Program-made: the position numbers and the translations under genes
Source: Oenococcus kitaharae DSM 17330
GTDB lineage: Bacteria; Bacillota; Bacilli; Lactobacillales; Lactobacillaceae
DNA length: 64,000 nt
Assembly (NCBI RefSeq): GCF_000241055.1
Contig: NZ_CM001398.1
Span: forward strand, 124,001-188,000
Reading direction: 5' to 3'
In this document: positions 1 to 8,649 of the stretch, in pieces
How the letters are laid out: each line of letters begins with the position of its first letter
Numbering within the stretch: position 1 is the stretch's first letter
Notes under the pieces: generated by a model
Told to the model about the DNA's origin: nothing
Seen by the model: the letters and a program-made list of their open reading frames with translations, nothing else
Databases searched by the model: none

Positions 1-818
1 TCTTGTTTGTAAGCATTCAAAGCCAAGGCAAAACCAATCAAGGAAATGGCTACCATCGGCATGGCACTGAAACTGTTCGTAAAGCCCTTGGCAACAGATG
101 CAAGGCCTGTGCCCAAAGACTGAATATTTGTGAAGACTGTGCTCAAAAGTGCTGTTAACGTAAAGCCCAAAATCAAATAGGCAAAATGTTTTTTAACCGG
201 CAGATAACGCAGCAGAATCGCAAAACCAACAGCTGGCAATAAAGCGCCCGCCGTTGCCAGACCATTACTGAGCCAGACCATCTGTGTATTCAGCACTTTC
301 ACAATTTGTGCAACCAGTCCGCCGCCGAATTGTAAAGCAATAAAGACTGGGATACCGCGGGACAAAGCCCAAGGAATCGTGCCATAAAGATAGTTACGTT
401 CAAAACCGCGATAGTTTTCCTCTTCGATCATTTTGTCGACCCGGTGCTGGAAGAAGGTGTTTGTAAAACGTCCTAAGACATCGGTCTCAATCATTAAAGA
501 AGCTACCGGCACACCAATTGCGGCGACGGCCGTTTGGGCATTCATACCGGAACTAATTGAAAAAGCCGTGGCCAAAATCGTGCCAGAATTAGCATCGATT
601 TTAGAGGCACCGCCAAATGTCCCAACACCCAAAACAGTCAGCTGCAAAGAACCACCGATGATCAGGCCTTGAGTCATGTTGCCCATTATGGCTCCAGTAA
701 TTAATCCGGCCCAGACTGGCTGTGCCAGAGAGGAAATAAAGGTCAGATCATCAATAATTTGATACATTGAATAAATCGTTAACAGGATTACCTGCCAAAG
801 CAAAATTTGCCCACTCAT
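1..818 (-). CDS. PTS mannose/fructose/sorbose-family IIC component (partial)
   Basis: Membrane channel subunit of a mannose-family phosphotransferase system, moving a sugar across the membrane as it is phosphorylated by IIB. About 272 codons from ATG 818 are visible and the frame stays open at base 1, so the C-terminus is outside the window. The translation is strongly hydrophobic; a segment with TQGLIIGGSLQLTVLGVGTF (about residues 49-68) is typical of EIIC-Man proteins. A GGAGAG ribosome site lies upstream of the ATG. It follows the IIB gene by 16 nt on the same strand, so a IID gene is expected next, beyond the window. The actual sugar cannot be told from sequence. Confidence 0.9.
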   Translation of the reverse strand, partial: MSGQILLWQVILLTIYSMYQIIDDLTFISSLAQPVWAGLITGAIMGNMTQGLIIGGSLQLTVLGVGTFGGASKIDANSGTILATAFSISSGMNAQTAVAAIGVPVASLMIETDVLGRFTNTFFQHRVDKMIEEENYRGFERNYLYGTIPWALSRGIPVFIALQFGGGLVAQIVKVLNTQMVWLSNGLATAGALLPAVGFAILLRYLPVKKHFAYLILGFTLTALLSTVFTNIQSLGTGLASVAKGFTNSFSAMPMVAISLIGFALALNAYKQ

Positions 819-834
819 GCTACTACTCTCTCCC

Positions 835-1329
835 TTATCTTACTTGACTAAATTTGTGTAACAGCTGCATCAAATCCAGCAATGGATCACTCGGCACCAT
901 TTGGACTGTCAGATTGACGCCTTTATCATGCAGTGCCATAAAAGCGTCAACATCTTCCTGCAGAACGTTAATTGATTTGGTCAGCGGACGCGTCCCCTCC
1001 GACTCGGACATATTGCCGACATTGACATCTGTAATCGCCACGCCAGCTGCAAGCAGATTGACAATCACTTGCGGTTTACGAGCTAGGATAAACACGCGCT
1101 GACTGTCATAGCGTCCCTTCAGGATATGATCAATCGCTTTTTCCTCATTTAAAATACTTAAGTTAACACCAGCTGGCCGAGCCAACTTAATCGCCGCTTT
1201 TTCAATTTCTGAATCGGCTGTTGCATTGTCAATGACCATGATCCGAGTGGGCTTGATCACACTCGTCCACATATTAGCCACTTGTCCATGTAACAAGCGC
1301 CCATCAATTCTCACCGCTGCAATTGCCAT
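835..1329 (-). CDS. PTS mannose/fructose/sorbose-family IIB component
   Basis: Cytoplasmic phosphocarrier of a mannose-type PTS (PTSIIB_sorb fold): takes phosphate from IIA and passes it to the incoming sugar. The phospho-acceptor is probably His14 in RIDGRLLHGQV, the family's N-terminal signature. Length 164 aa, normal for IIB-Man. An in-frame ATG at 1344 exists, but the ATG at 1329 has a well spaced AAGGTG site and places the signature at the usual distance, so 1329 is preferred. No IIA gene is next to it in the window; IIA may lie with IID beyond the left edge or elsewhere. Confidence 0.9.
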   Translation of the reverse strand: MAIAAVRIDGRLLHGQVANMWTSVIKPTRIMVIDNATADSEIEKAAIKLARPAGVNLSILNEEKAIDHILKGRYDSQRVFILARKPQVIVNLLAAGVAITDVNVGNMSESEGTRPLTKSINVLQEDVDAFMALHDKGVNLTVQMVPSDPLLDLMQLLHKFSQVR

Positions 1330-1428
1330 ACTTACACCTTCCATCTAAAATCAGCTTCCCGGCTGATCCCTGTTCTCCTAGGTACATGCCCGAATTTTAG
1401 CCTACCTGGCCGGTAAATCCTGAATGAT

Positions 1429-1443
1429 TGTTAGTAAAACTAA
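1429..1443. promoter_or_regulatory. Perfect palindrome, candidate operator
   Basis: GTTAGT-AAA-ACTAAC, a perfect 6-bp inverted repeat with a 3-nt centre, in the 226-bp divergent gap between the PTS IIB gene and yihY. It is AT-rich and sits about 100 bp upstream of the PTS start codon. No regulator gene is adjacent, so the binding protein is unknown. The rest of the gap (1330-1555) shows only a -10-like TATAAT at 1507-1512 facing yihY. Confidence 0.4.
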
Positions 1444-1506
1444 CATTGGTCTATATAGTTCACACAAGAAAATCACTGGCAAAAAAAGCGGTCAAGTTTA
1501 ATTCGA

Positions 1507-1512
1507 TATAAT
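1507..1512 (+). promoter_or_regulatory. -10 box upstream of yihY
   Basis: A consensus TATAAT 43 nt before the chosen yihY ATG (1556). No good -35 hexamer is seen at 16-18 bp. Its position argues against the in-frame TTG at 1517, which would be at the transcript's very 5' end. Confidence 0.45.
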
Positions 1513-1555
1513 CAAGTTGTCACCAGCTTCTACTAGCAGATTGAGGCCATCCAGT

Positions 1556-2422
1556 ATGATTATTAAAATCCCGAAAAGATTAAAAAAAGGGCTGGATTTG
1601 TTTATCCATTATTTTCAGCAGGCCGATATTTCAAACAACGCGATCGTCTTAGCTTATTACCTGCTCTTATCTTTGCCGCCGCTTCTTTTGGTCTTAGGCA
1701 ATCTATTGGCCTATCTGCAGGTGAGAAACGCGGACGCCATCAGCTACATCCTGCAAGTAACGCCGGCCGGCATGTCGGGCTATCTCAAACCCATCATCAG
1801 CTCTTTTCTCAATCAAGGCAGTAACGAAAGCTTATCTTTGGGCATTTTAATAGCCGTCTGGTCGGCTTCCGGCATGATCGCCACATTACGAAGCTGCTTT
1901 AACAAAATCTATCAGCCGAAAAAGCAAGAGAATCCGCTGCTATCACGAGCACTATCTTTTCTGCTGCTGGTCTTGGCTTTGCTGGCATTTGCGAGCCTGC
2001 TGACTTTGATCATTTTTGGCCAATACTTGTTAGACTTACTAAAAATTGACTGGCAGCATGCCTCCTTTTGGCTTTTAGAAATCGTTCAAGCCAAGAATCT
2101 GCTGGCCTTTGCTGGCTTTTTTGTCCTATTGTGTTCTCTATATTATTTCGTGCCCGAGACAAGGCCTAAAGCCAAATATGTCTGGTTAGGTGCCTTGTTT
2201 ACCGATTGCTGCTGGTTCATGATGGCCGCGCTTTTTCAAAATTATGTGGCATTATTCGCTCATGGCATTTCTTCTTATCAGACGATCGGTACCTTTATTA
2301 TTCTCATGTTCTGGTTAAACTTTTCCAGTCTTTTTCTGCTGTTAGGAGCTGTGATTAACGCCTGCTATCAAGCCTACTTTGAGCCGGGACGGCCAAGAAA
2401 CAGCCAAGTCAAACGATCGTAA
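1556..2422 (+). CDS. YihY/BrkB-family integral membrane protein
   Basis: Multi-pass membrane protein of the YihY/virulence factor BrkB family (once called RNase BN in error); molecular function is not established. The 288-aa sequence has about six hydrophobic segments, with family features such as AIVLAYYLLLSLPPLLLVLG near residue 30 and a polar loop between helices (VWSASGMIATLRSCFNKIY). The ATG at 1556 is preferred over an in-frame TTG at 1517, since the TTG directly follows a TATAAT and the ATG has a GAGG site. It stands alone, divergent from the PTS genes; the ABC transporter follows after 86 bp. Confidence 0.85.
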   Translation: MIIKIPKRLKKGLDLFIHYFQQADISNNAIVLAYYLLLSLPPLLLVLGNLLAYLQVRNADAISYILQVTPAGMSGYLKPIISSFLNQGSNESLSLGILIAVWSASGMIATLRSCFNKIYQPKKQENPLLSRALSFLLLVLALLAFASLLTLIIFGQYLLDLLKIDWQHASFWLLEIVQAKNLLAFAGFFVLLCSLYYFVPETRPKAKYVWLGALFTDCCWFMMAALFQNYVALFAHGISSYQTIGTFIILMFWLNFSSLFLLLGAVINACYQAYFEPGRPRNSQVKRS

Positions 2423-2508
2423 GATTTATATATTATAATTAAGTTATTATCAGACTATTTTGTAGGTAGAGTTTCACTTTTCACGCCATCGACAGGAGGT
2501 GACGACCT

Positions 2509-3792
2509 ATGAATCTGAAAAGAATGTCGCTTTTATTACTCACGCTTTTTTGTGTCATCTCAATTGCTGTTTTAGAATTTGCCAATTACGGCTCGACCAG
2601 CAATAGCCATACGATTGAATTTTTCAATCAAAAACCCGAGGTCACGAGCGGCTATCAAGAGCTGGCTCGTTTATACGAGAAGACACATCCCAATATTAAG
2701 GTGAAAATTACGACCGTGGGAAACGGCAGTGGTGCTTCGGCTTTACAAGCCAAGTTTGTTTCTGGGGATGCCCCTGATATCGTCATGCTGGGCGGCCTTC
2801 CGGAAATCGACCGCTACCATAACCGCCTGCTGAATTTGGACAAACTGCCCATTCAAAAGAAAATCGTGCCGTCTTTGAAAAGCGGCGGTCGAATATACGG
2901 CCGCAATCTTGGTGTGGCAGTTGATATTGAAGGCTACGGCTGGGCTTATAACAAAGCTGTCTTTAAAAAAGCCGGCATTGATGCCGCTCAAATCACGGAT
3001 TATGCCAGTTTTAAAGCAGCCGTCGAAAAATTAAATTCTCAGAAAAAGGCGCTCGGCCTCTCTGGTGTTTTTGGATTTAACGGTGCCGACACCAGTTCGA
3101 TTACCTCTTTTTCGGCACAATTTTTGTCCCAGTCTTATCACAATAATCTGACAAAAGCCTACCGCAGCCAGCACTTAAACTGGCGTTACAGCAAGCGAAT
3201 GGCGGCCTATGTTGATTTGGTTAAACGCTATAACGTCAAGCCGATTTTGTCGGTCCGATATGACGCATCTGTCCAAGACTTGTTTTTTCATGGCAAAGTG
3301 GCCATGATTCCACAGGGAAACTGGATTATTCCGACTTTGGATCAAGCACAAAAAGGTTTTTCAGCCAAGAATCTTGGCATGCTGCCTTATTTTGTCAAAG
3401 GCAAAGGCCAGATTATGACCGGTTCTTCTTGGTACTTAGGCATCACCAACGAACATCCTCAACGGGAAAAAGATGCCAAGGATTTTCTCCAATGGCTTTA
3501 TAACTCTCCTGAAAGTGAAAATGTGATTGTCCAGCAGATGCGCTATGTCCCGCCGATAATCAATTTTGATCTGAATAAATTACCGGACCCGCTCTCCAAA
3601 GAAATTTATCGGATCGGCACCGGCAAACATGCAGAGGTTCCCGTGCACAAACAGTTCCCTAACGGCTTTAATCAAGAGGCTATCGGACCAAACATGCAGC
3701 GCTATTTTGCAAATAAGATCAGCTGGCAGCAGTTCGTACAACGCACTGAATCACAGTATTATCAGTTGCGGCAGATCCAAGGAGGCAGATAA
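2509..3792 (+). CDS. ABC sugar transporter, extracellular solute-binding protein
   Basis: Family 1 solute-binding protein (MalE/MsmE/UgpB-like), 427 aa, presumed to capture an oligosaccharide for the two permeases encoded just downstream. Residues 1-22 form a hydrophobic N-terminal segment. It has no lipobox: the only early Cys (Cys15) is preceded by Phe in the hydrophobic core, and the place where a lipobox would be expected reads FANYGS. It may therefore be held by an uncleaved helix. Conserved SBP features include GDAPDIVMLGG and the PQGNWI region. The start has a perfect AGGAGGTGA site. First gene of a three-gene operon. The substrate is not predictable here. Confidence 0.88.
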   Translation: MNLKRMSLLLLTLFCVISIAVLEFANYGSTSNSHTIEFFNQKPEVTSGYQELARLYEKTHPNIKVKITTVGNGSGASALQAKFVSGDAPDIVMLGGLPEIDRYHNRLLNLDKLPIQKKIVPSLKSGGRIYGRNLGVAVDIEGYGWAYNKAVFKKAGIDAAQITDYASFKAAVEKLNSQKKALGLSGVFGFNGADTSSITSFSAQFLSQSYHNNLTKAYRSQHLNWRYSKRMAAYVDLVKRYNVKPILSVRYDASVQDLFFHGKVAMIPQGNWIIPTLDQAQKGFSAKNLGMLPYFVKGKGQIMTGSSWYLGITNEHPQREKDAKDFLQWLYNSPESENVIVQQMRYVPPIINFDLNKLPDPLSKEIYRIGTGKHAEVPVHKQFPNGFNQEAIGPNMQRYFANKISWQQFVQRTESQYYQLRQIQGGR

Positions 3793-4659
3793 ATGTTTCA
3801 GAAAAAATATTACTACTGGCTTTTTGTCCTACCTAGCCTGGTTCTTATCAGCGTTATCATCCTAATCCCGTTTTTGATCGGAATCTTCTACTCTTTTACA
3901 AATTCCAATGGCATCACCGCTTCCTGGGTCGGCCTGAAAAATTACTTTCTGCTTTTCAGCGATGCCAATTTCCTGCAAAGCTGCTGGCTGACCTTCTTGT
4001 TCTCACTTTTGTCAGTGGCTGGTATCAATGTGATTGCGCTCAGTTTTGCGCTGCTAGTCACTCGCCGGGATAATCGTTTCACTAAATTCCTGCGGACAAT
4101 TTTCTTCATTCCAAATCTGATCGGCGGTATTCTGCTGGGATTTATCTGGCAATTTATTTTCATCCAGATCTTTGGTGCTCTTGGCAGCCAGCTGCATCTT
4201 TCCTTTTTCAACGGCTGGCTAAGCACGCCTGAGAGCGGCCTGTGGGGCCTGGTTATTCTCTTCTGGTGGCAGATGAGCGGCTATATCATGCTGATTTATG
4301 TGGCTTTTCTAAATGCAATTCCGCGCAGTACGATCGAATCAGCAAAATTAGACGGCGCCAACGAAGGGCAAATCTTCTGGTGGATCAAGCTGCCGCAACT
4401 AGCACCAGCTTTTACGATCAGCCTTTTCTTAACCTTGGCAAACTCCTTTAAACTCTATGAACAAAACCTGGCTTTAACCAATGGCGGCCCATTCCGGTCA
4501 ACTGAAATGATCGCGATGAATATTTATAACACAGCCTTCGTCAATTACCAGCAGGGTTATGCGCAAGCAGCTGGTATTCTACTCTTTATCTTCGTCGCCC
4601 TGGTTTCCTTTGCCCAGCTTTACTTCTCCAGAAAGGGGGAACGCCAAAATGAAAGCTAA
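3793..4659 (+). CDS. ABC sugar transporter permease 1 (MalF/MsmF/UgpA type)
   Basis: Integral membrane subunit, 288 aa, about six transmembrane helices, of a CUT1-type carbohydrate importer. The cytoplasmic EAA loop that contacts the ATPase is recognisable at about residue 185 (ESAKLDGANEGQIFWWIKLP). The ATG follows the binding-protein stop codon directly, with an AAGGAGG site inside the end of that gene, so translation is probably coupled. The gene overlaps the second permease by 11 nt. Confidence 0.9.
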   Translation: MFQKKYYYWLFVLPSLVLISVIILIPFLIGIFYSFTNSNGITASWVGLKNYFLLFSDANFLQSCWLTFLFSLLSVAGINVIALSFALLVTRRDNRFTKFLRTIFFIPNLIGGILLGFIWQFIFIQIFGALGSQLHLSFFNGWLSTPESGLWGLVILFWWQMSGYIMLIYVAFLNAIPRSTIESAKLDGANEGQIFWWIKLPQLAPAFTISLFLTLANSFKLYEQNLALTNGGPFRSTEMIAMNIYNTAFVNYQQGYAQAAGILLFIFVALVSFAQLYFSRKGERQNES

Positions 4660-5464
4660 AGTGGTTAGAAACATTACCTGGATTATCAGTGTTCTGCTGG
4701 CCTTAATCTGGTTATATCCATTCGTGATCGTTCTCATCAATTCGCTGAAAACAAAATCAGACTTGTTCAGCAATCCATTAGCGTTATCTCGACCGACTTT
4801 CGGTAATTATACCGAGGCATTCCTCTCTTTGAATTACGTCCAAAGTTTTTTCAATTCGACTTTAATCACCGTCACAAGTGTGTTGCTGATTACGCTGCTG
4901 GCTTCGATGACGGCGTATGCATTAGCTCGGACACATGGCAAAATCAGCTCGATCATTTATTACCTGTGTGCGGCAACGATGCTGATTCCCTTTCAATCCA
5001 TTATGATTCCGCTGATTTCTCTGTTCGGACGAATCGATTTTTTGAACCGGATCAGCTTGATTCTCATGAATACAGGCCTGGCCTTGAGTTTATCGATCAT
5101 CCTGTATTACGGGGCTTTTCTTGGGGTCCCAGCAAGTATTGACGAGGCAGCCATGATTGATGGTGCAAATACTGTCAAGGCCTTCTTCTCAGTTATTCTG
5201 CCTTCTGTCTCACCAATGACCGGAACCGTTGTTATTCTAAATGCCATGAAAATATGGAACGACTATCTGCTCCCATCACTGGTGATTAATAAAGACGGCA
5301 TGTACACCATTCCACTGCGTATGTATTTCTTCTTCGGTGAAAACAATAGTAACTGGCAGCTAGCCCTAGCAGGACTGGTGCTGGCAATTATTCCGATCAT
5401 CATTCTCTTTATTCTGCTGCAGAAACAGATTATGCAAAGTGCCACTGAAGGTGCAATCAAATAA
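4649..5464 (+). CDS. ABC sugar transporter permease 2 (MalG/MsmG/UgpE type)
   Basis: Second membrane subunit, 271 aa, with about six helices and an EAA loop (DEAAMIDGANTVKAFFSVIL). The start at 4649 has a GGGGGA site inside the preceding gene; an in-frame start 90 nt earlier lies deep in that gene and is not used here. No ATPase gene follows: the next gene is convergent after only 4 nt, so the transporter must borrow an ATPase such as an MsmK-like protein encoded elsewhere (inference). Confidence 0.9.
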   Translation: MKAKVVRNITWIISVLLALIWLYPFVIVLINSLKTKSDLFSNPLALSRPTFGNYTEAFLSLNYVQSFFNSTLITVTSVLLITLLASMTAYALARTHGKISSIIYYLCAATMLIPFQSIMIPLISLFGRIDFLNRISLILMNTGLALSLSIILYYGAFLGVPASIDEAAMIDGANTVKAFFSVILPSVSPMTGTVVILNAMKIWNDYLLPSLVINKDGMYTIPLRMYFFFGENNSNWQLALAGLVLAIIPIIILFILLQKQIMQSATEGAIK

Positions 5465-5468
5465 GCGC

Positions 5469-6095
5469 TTAATCACCAATGACAACTTTTGTGTTAAAAG
5501 GCACGTTTTCATAGAACCATTTAGCATCAGATACAGTCAGACGAATGCAGCCATGAGAGGCCGGATGCCCCAGTTTCTCAGCTTCGGCCGCATTGTAGCT
5601 TTTATCAGCGCTGGTCGGCACACTATGGAAAAGATAAACGCCATGGTCTTTGAAGGAGACCCAATAGTTAGCACCTTCATTTAGAGATGGATTGAAAAAG
5701 GAAGGCCCGCGTTCTGCTTGGATATAAAAAGTACCGGTTGGTGTCGTATTATCCAAACCTGATGAACAATACATCGTATAGAGAGTTCGGCCGTCCTGGG
5801 CCTTGACATAGACGAGTTGTTCTTTTAAAGAGACTTGCACCCAAGCCCCGGGATTCTCCGAGAAAACAGGGTAGGCCTTTTTTTCGGATGCGGCCTGCCA
5901 ATCAATTTTTGCAGGAAGCACTTTTGGGGCCGTTTTTTTTCTACTGGAGACGGCAGCCTGACTGGTTTGTGATTGAACAGACGAACTTTGGCTCTGGGTA
6001 CCCGCTGTCTTTGGACGAGTGACAAAAAAGAGTATCAAAAAAGCCGCTAATAATATGACCCAAGCAGATAAGACAATGAGTTTTCTTCTTGTCAT
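5469..6095 (-). CDS. L,D-transpeptidase (YkuD domain), membrane-anchored
   Basis: Cell-wall enzyme of the YkuD/ErfK family, expected to make or edit L,D peptide cross-links or attach groups to peptidoglycan stems outside the membrane. The 208 aa comprise an N-terminal membrane helix (about residues 8-26), a Ser/Gln/Thr-rich linker, and a YkuD domain with HPASHGCIRL; catalytic Cys183 follows His181-Gly182. Tandem LysM domains are absent. No Shine-Dalgarno site precedes the ATG; a TAGAAT box ends 9 nt before it, so the mRNA may be leaderless. Convergent with the ABC permease after 4 nt and no obvious terminator between. Confidence 0.9.
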   Translation of the reverse strand: MTRRKLIVLSAWVILLAAFLILFFVTRPKTAGTQSQSSSVQSQTSQAAVSSRKKTAPKVLPAKIDWQAASEKKAYPVFSENPGAWVQVSLKEQLVYVKAQDGRTLYTMYCSSGLDNTTPTGTFYIQAERGPSFFNPSLNEGANYWVSFKDHGVYLFHSVPTSADKSYNAAEAEKLGHPASHGCIRLTVSDAKWFYENVPFNTKVVIGD

Positions 6096-6159
6096 TACAA
6101 AGCCATTCTAGCTTACTTAGCGGCTCAAAATAGACAACTAGGCTGTTTTTAAAGGAGTA

Positions 6160-6942
6160 TTAACGTAGATAACGCTGTTTTAATTCAGCCAAACTATCCT
6201 GATCCAAACCGATTATCTGCGTGAGATAGGCTTGTGGACTGCCAGCTACCTCACTCATGGCAGCAAAAGCGTTTGCCAGATAATCCGGATCTGTCATGAT
6301 GAAATGTTTAGCATTATCAATATCAGCATCTGAAGCACCTTGTTGAATCATTTTGGTTAAATGAGCTTCATTTTCCGGCTGATTAAATTGATCAGACAGC
6401 GCGTAATCCCGGAAAACAGTCTCTTTGTCAACGCCAACCGCAGATAAAAACAGTGCCGAGGCCAAGCCGGTCCGATCTTTGCCCTTTGTGCAATGGAAAA
6501 GTAAAGCGCCTTGGCTGCCGTCCAATAAATAGCGAAAAAAAACCTGTAGGGTCTGCTGGGAAAATTCATCGACAACCATGTTGCGATAAGTAGCCATCAT
6601 TCGCTCATAGGCAAAACCAAACTCGTGCGGTTCATGCCGAAAATCATTGGCATCGGCTGTGGAGTTGGTCGTATCCTCGTTTAGCAAAGGAAGTTCGATC
6701 TCTTCAATTGAATCCGAATAGGCATCCGGGTCATTTAAACGTTCATCTAAGCTTCTAAAATCAATCACACGTGCAATTTTATGATGCTTAAGTACTTTTA
6801 AATCACGAGCTGAAAAATCGGCCATCTTAGCGCCGCGAAAAAGGCGTCCCCAGCGAACTTGTCGATTGTCAATTGTCGAATAGCCGCCCAAATCTCGAAA
6901 GTTTCGGCCGCCTTTGATATTTAAAATACGTTTCTCGAACAT
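6160..6942 (-). CDS. Tyrosine-protein phosphatase, Y_phosphatase3 family
   Basis: Protein or lipid phosphatase of the LAB Tyr/Ser phosphatase group (relatives of MptpB and Listeria LipA), 260 aa, cytosolic. The P-loop reads HCTKGKDRTG with nucleophile Cys151 and phosphate-binding Arg157, matching the HCxxGKDRTG form of this family. The N-terminal GGRNFRDLGGY (residues 11-21) is also typical. The start has a GAGGTGAT site. It lies 37 bp downstream of upp and may be co-transcribed with it; the physiological substrate is unknown. Confidence 0.88.
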   Translation of the reverse strand: MFEKRILNIKGGRNFRDLGGYSTIDNRQVRWGRLFRGAKMADFSARDLKVLKHHKIARVIDFRSLDERLNDPDAYSDSIEEIELPLLNEDTTNSTADANDFRHEPHEFGFAYERMMATYRNMVVDEFSQQTLQVFFRYLLDGSQGALLFHCTKGKDRTGLASALFLSAVGVDKETVFRDYALSDQFNQPENEAHLTKMIQQGASDADIDNAKHFIMTDPDYLANAFAAMSEVAGSPQAYLTQIIGLDQDSLAELKQRYLR

Positions 6943-6979
6943 ATCACCTCAAAAAGAAAAAACCGCCATCGCGATTTAA

Positions 6980-7609
6980 TTACTTAGTGCCGAATAAACG
7001 ATCTCCGGCATCACCCAAGCCTGGGACGATGTAGCCTTTATCGTTCAAATGATCATCTAGTGCTGCTGCAAAAATATCAACATCCGGATCAGCCGCCTGA
7101 ACAGCTTTGACACCTTCAGGTGCCGCAACTAGCACCATCAATTTAATATAACGAGCACCACGTTTTTTTAATGCCGCGATCGCGTCTTTAGCCGAACCGC
7201 CCGTTGCCAGCATGGGATCAACCACGATCACTTCACGCTTCTCGATATCTTCAGGCAGCTTGATAAAGTATTCATGCGGCTCCAGTGTTTTCTCGTCTCG
7301 ATACATACCGATGTGGCCAATACGAGCAGCTGGAATTAATTTGACAACGCCATCGACCATGCCCAATCCTGCACGCAGAATCGGCACAACCGCCACCTTT
7401 TTTCCGGTTAATTGTTTGACGGTCGTATGTGCGACCGGCGTGTCGATTTCGACATCTTCCAGCTGCATATCCCGGCTGACTTCATAGGCCATCAAAGTGG
7501 CAATTTCGTTGACCAGCTCGCGAAAATCTTTTGTGCTCGTATTCTTGTCACGCAAAATCCTCAACTTGTGCTGAATCAGCGGATGATCAATAACTGTAAA
7601 TTTAGACAT
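6980..7609 (-). CDS. upp: Uracil phosphoribosyltransferase
   Basis: Converts uracil and PRPP to UMP in pyrimidine salvage. The 209 aa match the family length. The PRPP-binding motif [14 protein letters not shown] is at about residue 130-143, and the uracil-binding C-terminal loop [11 protein letters not shown] ends the protein. An AAGGG site precedes the ATG. It is 22 bp downstream of the Sua5 gene, in the same direction as prfA-prmC-sua5, a common Firmicutes neighbourhood. A weak GC hairpin followed by a T-run lies after its stop (about 6950-6975) and could attenuate read-through to the phosphatase gene. Confidence 0.97.
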   Translation of the reverse strand: MSKFTVIDHPLIQHKLRILRDKNTSTKDFRELVNEIATLMAYEVSRDMQLEDVEIDTPVAHTTVKQLTGKKVAVVPILRAGLGMVDGVVKLIPAARIGHIGMYRDEKTLEPHEYFIKLPEDIEKREVIVVDPMLATGGSAKDAIAALKKRGARYIKLMVLVAAPEGVKAVQAADPDVDIFAAALDDHLNDKGYIVPGLGDAGDRLFGTK

Positions 7610-7631
7610 TTTAGAACCCTTATCTATACTA

Positions 7632-8648
7632 TCATTCCAAATGAAAATGTTGGCCGCCAGCTGACTTTTCCAAACGATTCATGTAAGCTTCTCCGATGCC
7701 TTTTTTCGCCAAGCCCTGGACATAAATTCTCTGAACGCTGTCGCGGTCGTCAAAGGCACGCAAGGCAGAAAACAATTCTTCGGCAGCAGAATCGGCGTTC
7801 TGGCCCAATGACCAGCTTCGCTCCTCAGGAAGGTCAAACTTCGCTAATATGTCCGTCAAAGCCAAAACCGCATCACTGGGTTTCAGCACTGTTTTTAGTT
7901 GTTCAGCATCCTCAGCCTGAAAAATAATCACTTCTTTGCTTGGCGCATAGTGGCGGTATTTCATGCCGGGTGCTTTTGGTGCAACACCTTTGGCCACCGT
8001 AATTGGTGAACTTGGGTCAATGACTTTTTCCCCAATCACTGCTGCAATCTCATCAGCTGTGACCGCACCAGGACGGAGAATCGTGGCGTCGGGAACTGAT
8101 AAATCAACAATCGTCGATTCAACACCAATTTGTGAAGGGCCGTCATCAATTACAGCATCGATTCGGCCGGCCATATCATGCATCACATGCGCAGCCGTTG
8201 TTGTTGAGGGTTTGGTCGATAAATTAGCTGAAGGCCCGACGATTGGGTTGTTGAAAAGACTGATCAGGTTTCTCGTGACTTGACTTTTGGGATTTCGAAA
8301 AGCCGCCGTCGACAGGCCAGCCGTAACATTACTTGGCAGAATTTCATCATCAAGTAAAGGCAGAATCAAAGTCAAAGAACCCGGCCAGAAGTGAGCAATC
8401 AATTTCTCAGCCCGTTGATCTAATTTGGCAAATCGACGGAGCATCTGGTCATCGGAAACAGTCACAATTAAAGGATTATCATGAGGCCTTTTTTTTGCTG
8501 CAAAAACTTTATCAACCGGCTCGGATTTGGTTGCATCAGCACCAATGCCGTAGACTGTCTCAGTAGGAAAGGCTACCACGCCCCCTTTTGCCAAAATATC
8601 AGCTGCCCGCTGAATATCCTGATCATTCGTATGTAATAGTAATGTCAC
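7632..8648 (-). CDS. L-threonylcarbamoyladenylate synthase (Sua5/YwlC)
   Basis: Makes threonylcarbamoyl-AMP from threonine, bicarbonate and ATP, the first step of the t6A37 tRNA modification. 338 aa: an N-terminal YrdC domain (KKRPHDNPL and VGPSANLS motifs) plus a C-terminal Sua5 domain. An in-frame ATG at 8666 overlaps prmC, but GGAGG-7 nt-GTG at 8648 is the better start, giving MTLLLHTND. One base separates it from the prmC stop codon, so the two are translationally coupled. Confidence 0.95.
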   Translation of the reverse strand: MTLLLHTNDQDIQRAADILAKGGVVAFPTETVYGIGADATKSEPVDKVFAAKKRPHDNPLIVTVSDDQMLRRFAKLDQRAEKLIAHFWPGSLTLILPLLDDEILPSNVTAGLSTAAFRNPKSQVTRNLISLFNNPIVGPSANLSTKPSTTTAAHVMHDMAGRIDAVIDDGPSQIGVESTIVDLSVPDATILRPGAVTADEIAAVIGEKVIDPSSPITVAKGVAPKAPGMKYRHYAPSKEVIIFQAEDAEQLKTVLKPSDAVLALTDILAKFDLPEERSWSLGQNADSAAEELFSALRAFDDRDSVQRIYVQGLAKKGIGEAYMNRLEKSAGGQHFHLE

Positions 8649-8649
8649 T

